A stretch of DNA of 64,000 bases from JAEXNA01 sp037968995 (GTDB lineage Bacteria; Vulcanimicrobiota; Xenobia; Xenobiales; JADMJV01), in the NCBI GenBank assembly GCA_037968995.1, contig JBBKWP010000266.1, positions 4,650 through 68,649 on the forward strand, written 5' to 3'. Shown one piece after another: positions 26,501-34,373 of the stretch (position 1 is its first letter; every line of letters starts with the position of its first letter). A program made the translations under genes and the position numbers. The notes beneath the pieces are model-generated. The model made no database searches and was not told where the DNA came from. It was given only the letters and a program-made list of their open reading frames with translations.

Positions 26501-26767
26501 GTTATTCGTCACATTCAAGAGCTTCGCAAAACCAGCGAACTTGAGATCACTGACCGCATTCGCCTCTACATTTTCGGAGACGCCGAAATGCTCGAACAGA
26601 CGATCTCTGAGTTCGGCAGTACCATCGCTTCGGAGACTCTGGCTGAAGAAGTGAACTTCGGTCCGGCTCTGCCGGAGGAGTCTCAGCGAAAAGCTGTGGA
26701 ACTCAAATTTCCCGAGATGAACTTTGAGCTCGCTCTCGTTAAAGTTTTTAAGGGAGACGCTTTATGA
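23576..26767 (+). CDS. ileS: Isoleucyl-tRNA synthetase, type 2, with GVHH active-site motif
   Basis: A 1063-residue class I synthetase that charges tRNA-Ile. The start at 23576 gives the normal family N-terminus (FTELDSNQKAPEREKAILEYW); a longer reading to 23492 lacks support. GWDCHGLPVELEVEK and the KMSKS motif (607-611) are clear. The first signature motif reads G57-V-H-H60 within PPTANGRPGVHH, not HIGH. This swap of the first and third residues and the overall sequence mark the eukaryote-like IleRS2 branch, known for natural mupirocin resistance; GxHH versions have been reported as especially resistant. A CP1 editing domain with WTTTPWTLPGN is present, and two Cys-pairs (CQDC, CEKC) form a zinc knuckle. 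It is followed with a 4-bp overlap by an NlpC/P60 gene. Confidence 0.96.
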   Translation: MFTELDSNQKAPEREKAILEYWKTHDVFQKTMDRREAEGAKEWVFYEGPPTANGRPGVHHVQARAYKDLFPRFQTMRGRLVRRRAGWDCHGLPVELEVEKRLGFDGKADIEKYGVEPFNKMCRESVMEYEQVWREMTERIGFWVNLDEAYMTMSNNFVESVWWSLKQLWDKGLLYEGYKVVPYCAKDGTPLSSHEVGLGYKDVIDPSIFVRFPLTNATDFGLPDGTGLLVWTTTPWTLPGNVAAAVAPNLKYVVVDDEHGPLVVCESLVEKAFGEGTSARTDVPAKVGSELVGLKYSAPFPFLPLDKPGHRVVAGDFVTAEDGTGIVHIAPAFGADDLAVAQACDLPVIRTVDSTGHFVAEVTLLAGLWFKDADKVVLEDLTARNLLFKKMDYEHSYPHCWRCRNPLMYFATDSWFIRNTELKERLIEKNQTIDWHPEHIKNGRYGDWLNNLVDWALSRNRYWGTPLPIWTCQDCGHRHCVGSFAELSDLSTAPLDVAHPDFDPHRPQVDNITLQCEKCGGGMQRVPEVIDCWYDSGAMPFAQLHYPFENKERFETTDFPADFICEGLDQTRGWFNSLHQLGVMLFDSVAYKSVICHGLILDGDGEKMSKSRGNVVDPWSILDAEGADALRWYLYVSAPPELSRRFSVELVGETARRFLGTVFNTYNFFVLNANAAKLDLSQAKPAIERDALDRWVLSRLHQLIRDLTDDLEAFDLTPAARRLDGFVDDLSNWYVRRSRRKFWAEEVESFATLWECLETLSRLLAPFTPFAAETLYQGLHSQDVQAESVHLAPWPVVDGRLVDLALLETTSVLQKIVSLGRAARNESGHRVRQPLPEVLVRVKDEIQQRDLNELSDQLLEELNVKAVRFLGIEEDFLDYDLKPNLKLVGRKYGKLVPGMKKALTEVDGKEVAAAVAAGRTYSLEVEGQTLELGPEEILVEARSPEGFAAQEDGGFLVALSTELTPELEREGLSRDVIRHIQELRKTSELEITDRIRLYIFGDAEMLEQTISEFGSTIASETLAEEVNFGPALPEESQRKAVELKFPEMNFELALVKVFKGDAL

Positions 26768-27354
26768 GCGAAATCGACCTCTCGGACCTCGACCTTCCGG
26801 ATTCCCCGGTCGCGGAGACCAGCGTGGAACTCCGACTCCGTGACTTGGGTCTGGACTCCTCGGCCTATGACACCGACGAATTGGAGTTTGTGGTGACGCC
26901 CAGGCCGGAACTGTTGCGGGCCACTTTGTTGCTGCGGGCCCGGGCCTGGGTGGGGCACCCGTTCTCAGGGAACGCCAAAGAGCAGTGTGCGAATTTCATA
27001 CGTCGGGTTTTCGTCGAATCTGGCATCTGGATGCCGGCGCCAGTGAGACCCTTCGACATCCACTTGACGGAGGGTCTCCCCCAAGGACGGGCCTTCGCGA
27101 ACAGCCTCTTTTCCGCCGAACTAGGGCAACTTCTGGGTTACGGCGACCTGGTACCGGGAGACCTGTTGGCCTTCCGCGACACTTACGAAGGCGAGTTTCC
27201 CAAGGGCTGCATCACGCACGTCGGCCTTTACGATGGTAAGGATGTCATGATCGACCGTTCCACCGGTGGCGAACCTGTTCGCCGGAAGGCCCTCGATGGC
27301 TGGTGGAAAGAACGATTCGTGGTGGGATTGCGCCCTCACGACTTCTGCGCATAG
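26764..27354 (+). CDS. NlpC/P60-family cysteine hydrolase, no signal peptide
   Basis: A 196-residue protein whose ATGA start overlaps the ileS stop. From about residue 60 it has the NlpC/P60 papain-like pattern: catalytic Cys in EQCANFIRRVF, YGDLVPGDLLAF, and the catalytic His in ITHVGLYDG. The first 55 residues are acidic and probably disordered. Family members cut peptidoglycan stem peptides or acyl/amide bonds; without a signal peptide this one either acts in the cytosol or is exported another way. Translational coupling to ileS is odd for a cell-wall enzyme. Confidence 0.78.
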   Translation: MSEIDLSDLDLPDSPVAETSVELRLRDLGLDSSAYDTDELEFVVTPRPELLRATLLLRARAWVGHPFSGNAKEQCANFIRRVFVESGIWMPAPVRPFDIHLTEGLPQGRAFANSLFSAELGQLLGYGDLVPGDLLAFRDTYEGEFPKGCITHVGLYDGKDVMIDRSTGGEPVRRKALDGWWKERFVVGLRPHDFCA

Positions 27355-27369
27355 CGATCTTCAACAATT

Positions 27370-29364
27370 TTAAGAGGTAGAGTGATCGCCGACTTTTGCT
27401 CTCAGTTCTCTGAGTTCACGGGCGTAGCCACCACTGAGGATAGGGAATCGGCACCAAGTTTTTGGGTCGAGGTTCTGGTCGTCTAAGTGGAACGATGGGG
27501 CGTATCGCTCTCGTTTCCACTGGTTGCGAGTGAAGAGACGGAAAAATCGTTCTACCCATTGCAGACGCTGCGCCGCGGTACTGGTTGGAAACTCACCGGC
27601 CAGTCTCGAAAAGCAGCCCTCGGGATCTACCTTGTCTCGAATGGCCATACGCTCGATGCGCTCCAGCACCGGGTACGGCATCAAGTCGTCCTCATCGGTT
27701 TGAGCCTGGACGCTGGGCCGCAGTTCAGCGGTCGGGGCTTGAACGTTGATGGCGGACAGTTCGGGAATGGGCGAATAGCCCTGAGGTCCAGTGATCTCCA
27801 TCCAACGAAGCCAATGTCGTAGATAGTTCTTGTCGATTCCGGCGATGGGTGCCAACCCTCCTGACGTATCACCATCCATGGTGGCGTATCCCACGGCGGC
27901 CTCGGAGCGGTTCGAAGTGGACAACAGCAAGGCCCCCAGAACGTTCGCGACCATCCAAGGGCCGGGTGCGCGAACTCGAGCCTGAATGTTCTGCAGGGCG
28001 ATGTCATCTGTATCCCAGGCAAGTTCCCGACCGATCGCGTGTTCGGCGTGGGCGCGATAGCTGGTCACCAGTTCCTCCACCTCGAACTCGACGTGATGGG
28101 CGCCCAGACCTTGGGCGAGGGCCTGGGCCGCGTTGCGGGTGACGTCGCCGCTGTTGGCGGTAGCTTGATAGATGGTGGTCAACAGTTTGTCCATCTGACC
28201 GACGAAGTCCGGCCAATACGAGAACTTTTCTCGCACACCTTCGGTTGAGAGTTCGCTTTTTAGGCGTTGGGCCATGTGGTAGATCAAGACCGCGCAGGCC
28301 GCCGAGTCCGCCCCGCCGGATAGCGACAGAACGAACCCCCGGGAGTAGCTTTTTCGAAGATAGTCAATGAGTGCCAATGAGACCGCTTTGGCGAACTCTT
28401 CTTCCTTGACGTGCGGCCCAATCTCCCAGGCCTGAGGCGGGACCGCTTGGGTGTCCGGAAGTTCGGGGTCCAGAAAGGCGAAGGCGGCGGTAAGAGCGTG
28501 TTCAGGCTCGGCGGACAGGTAAGGACGAAAGCTTGAGGTCCGTGCTCTAGTTACCCGATTTTTCGTGATATCCACAACGGCACTGGTGATTTCCCAATCT
28601 TTTAAGGAAAAGCGAGTGCCACGGGCCACGATCTCCCCTCCACCCGCGATCAGGGCGCCCCCGTCATAGATGGCTCGTCCCGCCTCGTTGCCGTTAAGGT
28701 TGGCGTAGACGTAGGCGGTAGCGAAAGCTCGCGAGCCCTCTAAGACGAAGCGTTCCCGGACTTTCTGCTTCCCAAAGGCGAAATGACTGGCGCTGGGGTT
28801 CAAGATCACATCCACGGCGCGTCCGGCCAGTCGTCCACCCGAGCGATCCGCCACCCAAGCGTCCTCGCAGATTTCAAATCCGAGACGCAAAAACGTCCCG
28901 TCACCCACTAAGTCAAAAATCTGGTCGCCGAAGGGAAGCGGACCCAAAGGCGAGCGCCAGGACGCTTCCACGCCGGCAGGCCACGACTTGAACCAACGCG
29001 GCTCATAATGAATCCCGTCACCAGCCAAGTGCTGCTTGGCAACCGCGCCGATGACCTTGGTGTTCACCACCAACACCGCGGCGTTATAGACGGCGCCTTG
29101 ATGCCATACCGGCAGGCCAAAGTTCACCGCCATTCCCGCCGTGTCGTGTAGAAGTTCCATAAGCATCCGCCAGGACGATTCGAAGGTGGCTGGAGCGTGA
29201 AAAGCGTCTTCACAGCCGTAACCGCACAAGCACAGTTCCGGCAGACAGAGCACCTCGACGCCTTCTCTTCTTGCTTGAGCCAGCACGTCTTCTAAACGGG
29301 CCATGTTCCCGTCCCAGTCGAGAGGAGTCTGATTGATGACGGCGGCGGCGATCTTAACGTTCAC
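27370..29364 (-). CDS. nadE: Glutamine-dependent NAD(+) synthetase
   Basis: A 664-residue two-domain enzyme that makes NAD from nicotinate adenine dinucleotide. The N-terminal nitrilase-type glutaminase domain has the Glu-Lys-Cys triad (CLPELCLCGYG, VAKQHLAGDG, LGFEICEDAWV). The C-terminal synthetase domain has the PP-loop LSLSGGADSAA. The GTG at 29364 gives the usual start (VNVKIAAAVINQTPLDW); the longer reading to 29469 is not needed. It lies convergent to the NlpC/P60 gene and divergent from a flavin oxidoreductase gene. Length fits the mycobacterial-type enzymes. Confidence 0.95.
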   Translation of the reverse strand: MNVKIAAAVINQTPLDWDGNMARLEDVLAQARREGVEVLCLPELCLCGYGCEDAFHAPATFESSWRMLMELLHDTAGMAVNFGLPVWHQGAVYNAAVLVVNTKVIGAVAKQHLAGDGIHYEPRWFKSWPAGVEASWRSPLGPLPFGDQIFDLVGDGTFLRLGFEICEDAWVADRSGGRLAGRAVDVILNPSASHFAFGKQKVRERFVLEGSRAFATAYVYANLNGNEAGRAIYDGGALIAGGGEIVARGTRFSLKDWEITSAVVDITKNRVTRARTSSFRPYLSAEPEHALTAAFAFLDPELPDTQAVPPQAWEIGPHVKEEEFAKAVSLALIDYLRKSYSRGFVLSLSGGADSAACAVLIYHMAQRLKSELSTEGVREKFSYWPDFVGQMDKLLTTIYQATANSGDVTRNAAQALAQGLGAHHVEFEVEELVTSYRAHAEHAIGRELAWDTDDIALQNIQARVRAPGPWMVANVLGALLLSTSNRSEAAVGYATMDGDTSGGLAPIAGIDKNYLRHWLRWMEITGPQGYSPIPELSAINVQAPTAELRPSVQAQTDEDDLMPYPVLERIERMAIRDKVDPEGCFSRLAGEFPTSTAAQRLQWVERFFRLFTRNQWKRERYAPSFHLDDQNLDPKTWCRFPILSGGYARELRELRAKVGDHSTS

Positions 29365-29492
29365 GTTCTTCAACTTCTCTCGTTCGCGACGCTGGGCCTG
29401 CCGGAGAGGAAAGGGAGAGAGTCCTCTCAGGAAGGGTCCCTTGCGGAGTGTACGAAGGCGAGGGGGCACGATCTCAGGAGGAGCACTGACCC

Positions 29493-30968
29493 ATGCCCGA
29501 ACCCGTTTCCTTTCCCGCCAGGGACATTCAAGCCGTCATCATTGGAGCGGGTCCAGCCGGACTGACCACGGGGTACGAACTCCAAAAGAATGGCGTGTCC
29601 TCGGTGATCCTCGAAGCCGACTCTGAGCGCGTTGGCGGCATTTCGCAAACCGCCCAGTACAAAGGCTATCGATTTGACATCGGCGGTCATCGGTTTTTTT
29701 CAAAGAACAAAGAGGTCGAGCGTTTGTGGTCGGAATGGCTGGAAGAGGACATGATCAGCGTTCCCAGGATGTCGCGCATCCTGTACGGGGGAAAATTCTA
29801 CGACTACCCGCTAAAGGCTGCCAACGCGTTTTTTAATCTAGGACTCGTGGAGACGGTCCGATGCGTGCTCTCCTACGCTTACGCTCAGCTTTTCCCGCGT
29901 CGACCCGAGCGCTCTTTTGAAGATTGGGTCATCAACCGCTTTGGTGACCGTCTGTTCTCCATTTTCTTCAAGACGTACACCGAGAAAGTGTGGGGCATCC
30001 CCTGCAATGAGATCAGCGCAGACTGGGCGGCCCAAAGAATCAAGAACCTAAATTTGCTCAAAGCGGGCCTCAACGCTCTCGGTTGGAACCCCAACAAGGG
30101 CGAGGGTGTCATCAAGACTTTGATCGATGAGTTCCGCTATCCCAGATTGGGACCGGGCATGATGTGGGAACGGGTGGCCGAGAACCTGGAGGCCCAAGGC
30201 ACGATGGTCCATATGGCTGAGCGGGTCGATTCGATCCAGTGGGAGCCAGGCCGAGTTTTATCTGTTAAGACAGCTAAAGACACCTATGAGGGGAACGCGT
30301 TTTTCAGTTCCATGCCCCTGCGACATCTGATACTCGGTTTGCAGCCCGCGCCGCCCGACGAGGTGGTGAAAGCGGCGGAAGGCCTGAAGTACCGTGACTA
30401 TCTCACGGTGGTCTTGATTTTGAACGCGGACCATCTTTTCCCCGACAACTGGATCTATATCCACGAGCCTTCAGTCAAGGTGGGCCGCATCCAGAATTAT
30501 GGTAACTGGAGCAAGGAGATGGTGCCGGATGAGGGCTGCAGCGGACTGGGCCTCGAATATTTTTGTGATATGGGTGACGAAATTTGGGACATGTCCGAGT
30601 CCGAGTTGGTGGAACTGGGGCTCAAAGAGTTGACGCAACTTGGGTTGGCCAGAGCCGACCAGATGAAAGACGGCACCGTGGTTCGCATGCCCAGGGCCTA
30701 TCCGGTCTATGACGATTATTACGCTGCGAATGTTGAGATCATCAAAAAGTTTATCGAGGCGGAGATCCCCAATCTTCAGGTCATGGGTCGTAACGGAATG
30801 CACCGCTACAACAATCAAGACCACGCTATGTGGACGGGAATCCTGGCGGCCCGCAACGCCCTAGGCCAAGGCCCCTTCGATCTGTGGCGCGTGAACGCCG
30901 ACGCAGAGTATCTAGAGGAAGACCGAGGCGAAGTCTCTGAAGGCCGACTAGTACCGAAGCGGGTTTAG
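29493..30968 (+). CDS. FAD-dependent oxidoreductase of the protoporphyrinogen-oxidase/UDP-galactopyranose-mutase-like group
   Basis: A 491-residue flavoprotein with the dinucleotide motif VIIGAGPAGLTTGYEL and the GGISQTAQYKGYRFDIGGHRFFSKN segment typical of the amine-oxidase superfamily. TYTEKVWGIPCNEISADWAAQRI is diagnostic of a common bacterial group often found in glycan loci and annotated either as protoporphyrinogen oxidase-like or UDP-galactopyranose mutase-like. The true reaction is unsettled. No signal peptide. It stands 128 bp from the divergent nadE with no partner genes. Confidence 0.82.
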   Translation: MPEPVSFPARDIQAVIIGAGPAGLTTGYELQKNGVSSVILEADSERVGGISQTAQYKGYRFDIGGHRFFSKNKEVERLWSEWLEEDMISVPRMSRILYGGKFYDYPLKAANAFFNLGLVETVRCVLSYAYAQLFPRRPERSFEDWVINRFGDRLFSIFFKTYTEKVWGIPCNEISADWAAQRIKNLNLLKAGLNALGWNPNKGEGVIKTLIDEFRYPRLGPGMMWERVAENLEAQGTMVHMAERVDSIQWEPGRVLSVKTAKDTYEGNAFFSSMPLRHLILGLQPAPPDEVVKAAEGLKYRDYLTVVLILNADHLFPDNWIYIHEPSVKVGRIQNYGNWSKEMVPDEGCSGLGLEYFCDMGDEIWDMSESELVELGLKELTQLGLARADQMKDGTVVRMPRAYPVYDDYYAANVEIIKKFIEAEIPNLQVMGRNGMHRYNNQDHAMWTGILAARNALGQGPFDLWRVNADAEYLEEDRGEVSEGRLVPKRV

Positions 30969-31020
30969 TGGCCCCACGCCCCCCAAAAGGCAAAGCCGGA
31001 CCGAGGTCGTAGATTCGACT

Positions 31021-31521
31021 ATGAAATTTTCTGCTCGAATCAAGACAACATCTCAATTTTTCGCATCGCTCCTCATCTTGGGACTACTATCGACGAGCAG
31101 TCCAGTTCAGGCCCAGACGCACGACTCGATGCTGCAGTTTCAGTTGAGCGATGAACTCAAGAAGAACGCTACGGCTTGGAATCGGGGCGACTTGGACGGG
31201 TTTCTCGCTAACTATGTGGCCACAGACGACTTCTCTTACGTTTCAGGAGGTCAGATCGTAAAAGGCTTCGATGCTCTCAAGGAGCGTTACGTGAAGCGAT
31301 ACGGCGATAGCCCGGAAAGCATGGGCAAGCTATCCTTCTCGGACATCGACGTTTGGCGTCTTGGAGAAGATCGCGCTTTGCTGGTAGGAAGATGGAAGCT
31401 CAACAGAGAAGATGCTGCGGAGAAGAGAACAGATGACGGGGTATTCACCCTCGTCATGGTCAAAGACGGCACGGATTGGAAGATCTTCCACGATCACACT
31501 TCGCTGTCTTCCGACCGCTGA
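31021..31521 (+). CDS. Secreted NTF2-like (SgcJ/DUF4440-type) protein
   Basis: A 166-residue protein with a signal peptide (KFSARIKTTSQFFASLLILGLL, cleavage near PVQAQ). The mature part has the NTF2-like pattern: KKNATAWNRGDLDGFLANYV, an SYVSGGQIVKGFDALKERYVKRYGD motif and a final WKIFHDHTS strand. It is similar in type, but not obviously close in sequence, to the protein at 3952. Function is unknown; family members bind small hydrophobic ligands. Confidence 0.78.
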   Translation: MKFSARIKTTSQFFASLLILGLLSTSSPVQAQTHDSMLQFQLSDELKKNATAWNRGDLDGFLANYVATDDFSYVSGGQIVKGFDALKERYVKRYGDSPESMGKLSFSDIDVWRLGEDRALLVGRWKLNREDAAEKRTDDGVFTLVMVKDGTDWKIFHDHTSLSSDR

Positions 31522-31572
31522 AGCCACTGCGGTATCCTACATAGCCACAGTGACGCCCCCACCCTCATCGTG

Positions 31573-31619
31573 ACGGCCTTATGGTTAATCCTGTAAGGCC
31601 GTTTATCAGGCGTTGATAA
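31573..31619. promoter_or_regulatory. Two adjacent hairpins in the 268-bp spacer before the CarD-type gene
   Basis: A perfect 9-bp stem (31573-31581 with 31594-31602) is directly followed by a 6-bp stem (31603-31608 with 31614-31619). The first could terminate the NTF2-like transcript but lacks a T run; the rest of this spacer shows no gene. RNA structure or a protein site are both possible. Confidence 0.4.
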
Positions 31620-31761
31620 GCGTTTGAGGAAGTGGACATTCGTTGGATTCCCAGTTCGGTCGGGGTGTTACAACGTGTTCACATGGACGGCAGACTCTTC
31701 TGGCATTATGTGGGTGAGAGAAAAGATGTTCTAGCTATCAGGGGCGGGAAAATCGTTTGTT

Positions 31762-31775
31762 CGAGTTAGAACTCG
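31762..31775. promoter_or_regulatory. Inverted repeat abutting the ribosome site of the CarD-type gene
   Basis: CGAGTT and AACTCG pair across two bases and end one base before the TAGGAG ribosome site at 31777. It could be an operator or a hairpin controlling translation, for example autoregulation. Confidence 0.35.
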
Positions 31776-31789
31776 TTAGGAGTTATAAT

Positions 31790-32278
31790 ATGTATAAAGT
31801 TAACAGTAAGGTGATGCACGCACTGCACGGCCTTGGAATGATTGAAAGCATCGAAGAAAAAACCATTCTCGATTGCGTATCCACCTTCGCGGTTGTCGCT
31901 TTCGACAAAATGCAGGTGATGGTCAATCTCGACAGCCGCAACAGTTCGATTCGGGTTCCCATCGGCGCCGACGAAGTCGATGGTGTGATGGAGCACTTGA
32001 AGTCTTGCACACCTGAGCTTCCCAACAACCACAATCAGCGTCACAAAACCATCCTTGAACTGATCAAGAGCGGTGACATCAAGAAACTCTGTCTGGTCGT
32101 CAAAGGCCTCACCGAGCTTTCCCAAAAACGTGCTTTAGCATCACGGGATGCCAAAGCCCTCGAGCAGAGCCTCCGCCTGATGACCGAAGAACTCGGTCAC
32201 GTGGTCGGCGTCGAGCCCGAGTCCTTGATCGAGACCCTGACCCAGGCCTGTCTCGAAAGAGAACTCGTTACCGCCTAA
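31790..32278 (+). CDS. CarD/CdnL-family RNA polymerase-binding regulator
   Basis: A 162-residue protein; the ATG at 31790 follows a good TAGGAG site. The N-terminal 60 residues have the CarD/TRCF RNA-polymerase-interacting domain pattern (VMHALHGLGMIESIEEKTIL, then MVNLDSRNSSIRVPIG). The C-terminal half is helical with the SGDIKKLCLVVKGLTELSQKR segment typical of the DNA-binding domain. CdnL-type proteins bind the polymerase beta subunit and stabilise open promoter complexes, especially at rRNA promoters. It has its own spacer and a downstream hairpin, so it is probably transcribed alone. Confidence 0.85.
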   Translation: MYKVNSKVMHALHGLGMIESIEEKTILDCVSTFAVVAFDKMQVMVNLDSRNSSIRVPIGADEVDGVMEHLKSCTPELPNNHNQRHKTILELIKSGDIKKLCLVVKGLTELSQKRALASRDAKALEQSLRLMTEELGHVVGVEPESLIETLTQACLERELVTA

Positions 32279-32314
32279 ACACCTTGCGGTATCGATTTTC
32301 ACCGCCTGAACCCC

Positions 32315-32350
32315 AACAGAGAGAGCTTCTTCACAGAGGCTCTCTCTGTT
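32315..32350 (+). terminator. Hairpin terminator after the CarD-type gene
   Basis: A perfect 12-bp stem (32315-32326 with 32339-32350) with a 12-base loop is followed by a T-rich but interrupted tail (TCGTTGTCTT). Confidence 0.6.
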
Positions 32351-32396
32351 TCGTTGTCTTCAACCCGCTTCGCCTCTGCTCGGTTGATAAGAACGC

Positions 32397-33221
32397 ATGA
32401 CACAGGTTCCTTTGAGGCCACGACCCACCAGACTTGCTCACCTGACGAGGTCTCTGGTCCGACCGCTATGCATCCTACTGGTCTACAGTTCTGTTGTCTC
32501 ATGGTTCGAGCTGTATTTTCTACACAAGGACCTCCAACTCAGCGGGCAGGTGCAGGCCATTTCGAGTATATTCCTAGGCTCTTTGATGGCACTTCGCATC
32601 AACACGTCCTATAGTCACTGGTGGGAGGCTCGTGCGCTTTGGGGGCGTCTGGTCAATGAAGAGCGAAATTTAGCCGCCTACGTGGCAGCACTTCCCGGAG
32701 TTCCAGACCTTGCCAAGGAAAGAATGCGGGAAATACTGGTCGCCTTCCCGCCCACACTCATGCGGCATCTTCGCGAGGACCCGGGACCGATCCACCATCC
32801 CAGCGACCTGTCGGGACGGGCTTTTCGGGAGGTAGCTGAGTGGAAGAGCGCCGGCTACGTGGACGGATGGGAGTGGTCTCGACTCAGCCTAGTGCTCGAG
32901 AGTCTTCTGGCTGTCTGTGGCGGTTGTGAACGGATTCGGAATTCTCTTTTGATGCGTTCCTATCACGCCGTGGTCGTGGCTGTTATCACTCTCTATTTGG
33001 GAGCCGCTCCGTTCGCGCTTCAGACCACTTGGTGGACTATACCAGTGGTGATGGTGGGGGGCGCCCTATTCTTGTCACTGGAACAGGTGGCGTCCGATAT
33101 CGAAGAGCCGTTCGGGACCGCTCCAGAAGACATCCCCACGGAAAATCTCTGCGCGACCATTGAAAAAACGGTGAACCAATTAATGGCAGCACCTTCTCCA
33201 GCCTCAGTAGAAGCCGACTAG
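32397..33221 (+). CDS. Bestrophin-like anion channel (UPF0187)
   Basis: A 274-residue membrane protein with N-terminal helices near 22-42 and 53-68 and two more near 195-235. The RINTSYSHWWEARALWGRLVNEERNLA segment is the bestrophin signature and LRYHxx-like SYHAVVV follows later. Bacterial homologues form pentameric ion channels in the inner membrane, though some conduct sodium rather than chloride. Its end overlaps the convergent kynureninase gene by 18 bp. Confidence 0.85.
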   Translation: MTQVPLRPRPTRLAHLTRSLVRPLCILLVYSSVVSWFELYFLHKDLQLSGQVQAISSIFLGSLMALRINTSYSHWWEARALWGRLVNEERNLAAYVAALPGVPDLAKERMREILVAFPPTLMRHLREDPGPIHHPSDLSGRAFREVAEWKSAGYVDGWEWSRLSLVLESLLAVCGGCERIRNSLLMRSYHAVVVAVITLYLGAAPFALQTTWWTIPVVMVGGALFLSLEQVASDIEEPFGTAPEDIPTENLCATIEKTVNQLMAAPSPASVEAD

Positions 33222-34373
33222 CGCCTGGGAGAAACCTCGAAGTTCCTCCGCCGTGTTGTAAAAATGGGGGGACACCCTCAGGCCGCAATCAGGGCGCCAG
33301 TCCAAGACGTATCCTTTTTCTCCCAGTCGGCCCACCAGGTCAGGCCCGGAGACGCCTCCTTGAGGGGCTTCGATACAGAGCATGCCGTTGCGTCGCTCGG
33401 GGTCGCTCGGAGAATATACCTTGAGACCTCGATCTTCAAGGTCGAGTCGGAGTCCTTCGGTGAGTGCCATCGAGGTTTGACGTATCCGAGCGGACCCGAG
33501 CTTTGAGATCAGCTCCAGGGCCGGTCGGGTAGCGTAAAGGGCCGGTACGTTGGGAGTGCCGGCAAGAAATCTCAGCGCGCTCGAGTGCGCCTCTCCACGA
33601 CCGAAGTCTTTCTGGTAGCTGAAGGGGTCCCGCAATCCGAACCAACCCGTGAGTTTCGGCCGGAGCGTCGGCCAGTAGTCAGGAGCGAGAGCTAAGAATC
33701 CCGCGCCGGGCCCGCCACACAACCATTTGTGGCATCCTCCGACGATAGCGTCGACGCCCGAAGAGTGAGCGTCCAACGGAACCGAGCCTAACGTCTGATA
33801 GACGTCGAGCAGCAGTCGGCCACCCACTTTGTGGATCGCTTCAGAGAAGCTTTTCAGTTCGGGGGCCAAGCAGCCGGAGCGAAAGTAGGCGTGACTGCAG
33901 ACCACCAAAAGCGTTCGTTCATCGAGTTCTTTGACGAAATTCTCCAACGGGACGTATCGCCCATCAGGCGTTGGCACGAGAACAACCTCGGCACCAAGAT
34001 CCTCCTGGGCTTTCCAAAACGGATAGGCGGTGGTGAATTCCAACTCACTGACCAGAATGCGCCGTCGAGAGGTGCCGTAGTCTAAGGCCGACGCCAGGGC
34101 CGCCATGCCTCGCGTGGCGTTCTGTAGAGGACAGATCGATTCTTGTGGCCAGTTCAGCAGGTCGCCCAGCAGCTTTTGGAAATCCGTGACCGACTGCCAG
34201 AATGGGCCGTCCCACGCGTCAGCGCCCAAGGTCGCCCAGTCGTTGTAGTAATCCTGCAGTGCTCGTCCGGTGGCCAGGTTGACCGCGCCTAAACTATGGG
34301 AGGCGAGATAGGTCTTCGCGCTCAGGATGGGAAACTGGTCGCGGCAGAGGCCTCCCTCGGAGCCGTTTACCAT
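33204..34373 (-). CDS. kynU: Kynureninase-like class V PLP enzyme
   Basis: A 389-residue PLP enzyme. The ATG at 34373 lies inside the end of the tryptophan dioxygenase gene (7-bp overlap). YLASHSLGAV matches the kynureninase N-terminal motif, and the Schiff-base lysine sits in VGGCHKWLCGGPGAGFL. The WFGLRDPFSYQKDF segment and FLAGTPNVPALYA are typical of kynureninase, which cleaves kynurenine to anthranilate and alanine. The coupling to TDO supports this, though a cysteine-desulfurase-like or other class V role is possible on fold alone. No formamidase gene for the middle step is visible. Confidence 0.82.
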   Translation of the reverse strand: MVNGSEGGLCRDQFPILSAKTYLASHSLGAVNLATGRALQDYYNDWATLGADAWDGPFWQSVTDFQKLLGDLLNWPQESICPLQNATRGMAALASALDYGTSRRRILVSELEFTTAYPFWKAQEDLGAEVVLVPTPDGRYVPLENFVKELDERTLLVVCSHAYFRSGCLAPELKSFSEAIHKVGGRLLLDVYQTLGSVPLDAHSSGVDAIVGGCHKWLCGGPGAGFLALAPDYWPTLRPKLTGWFGLRDPFSYQKDFGRGEAHSSALRFLAGTPNVPALYATRPALELISKLGSARIRQTSMALTEGLRLDLEDRGLKVYSPSDPERRNGMLCIEAPQGGVSGPDLVGRLGEKGYVLDWRPDCGLRVSPHFYNTAEELRGFSQALVGFY

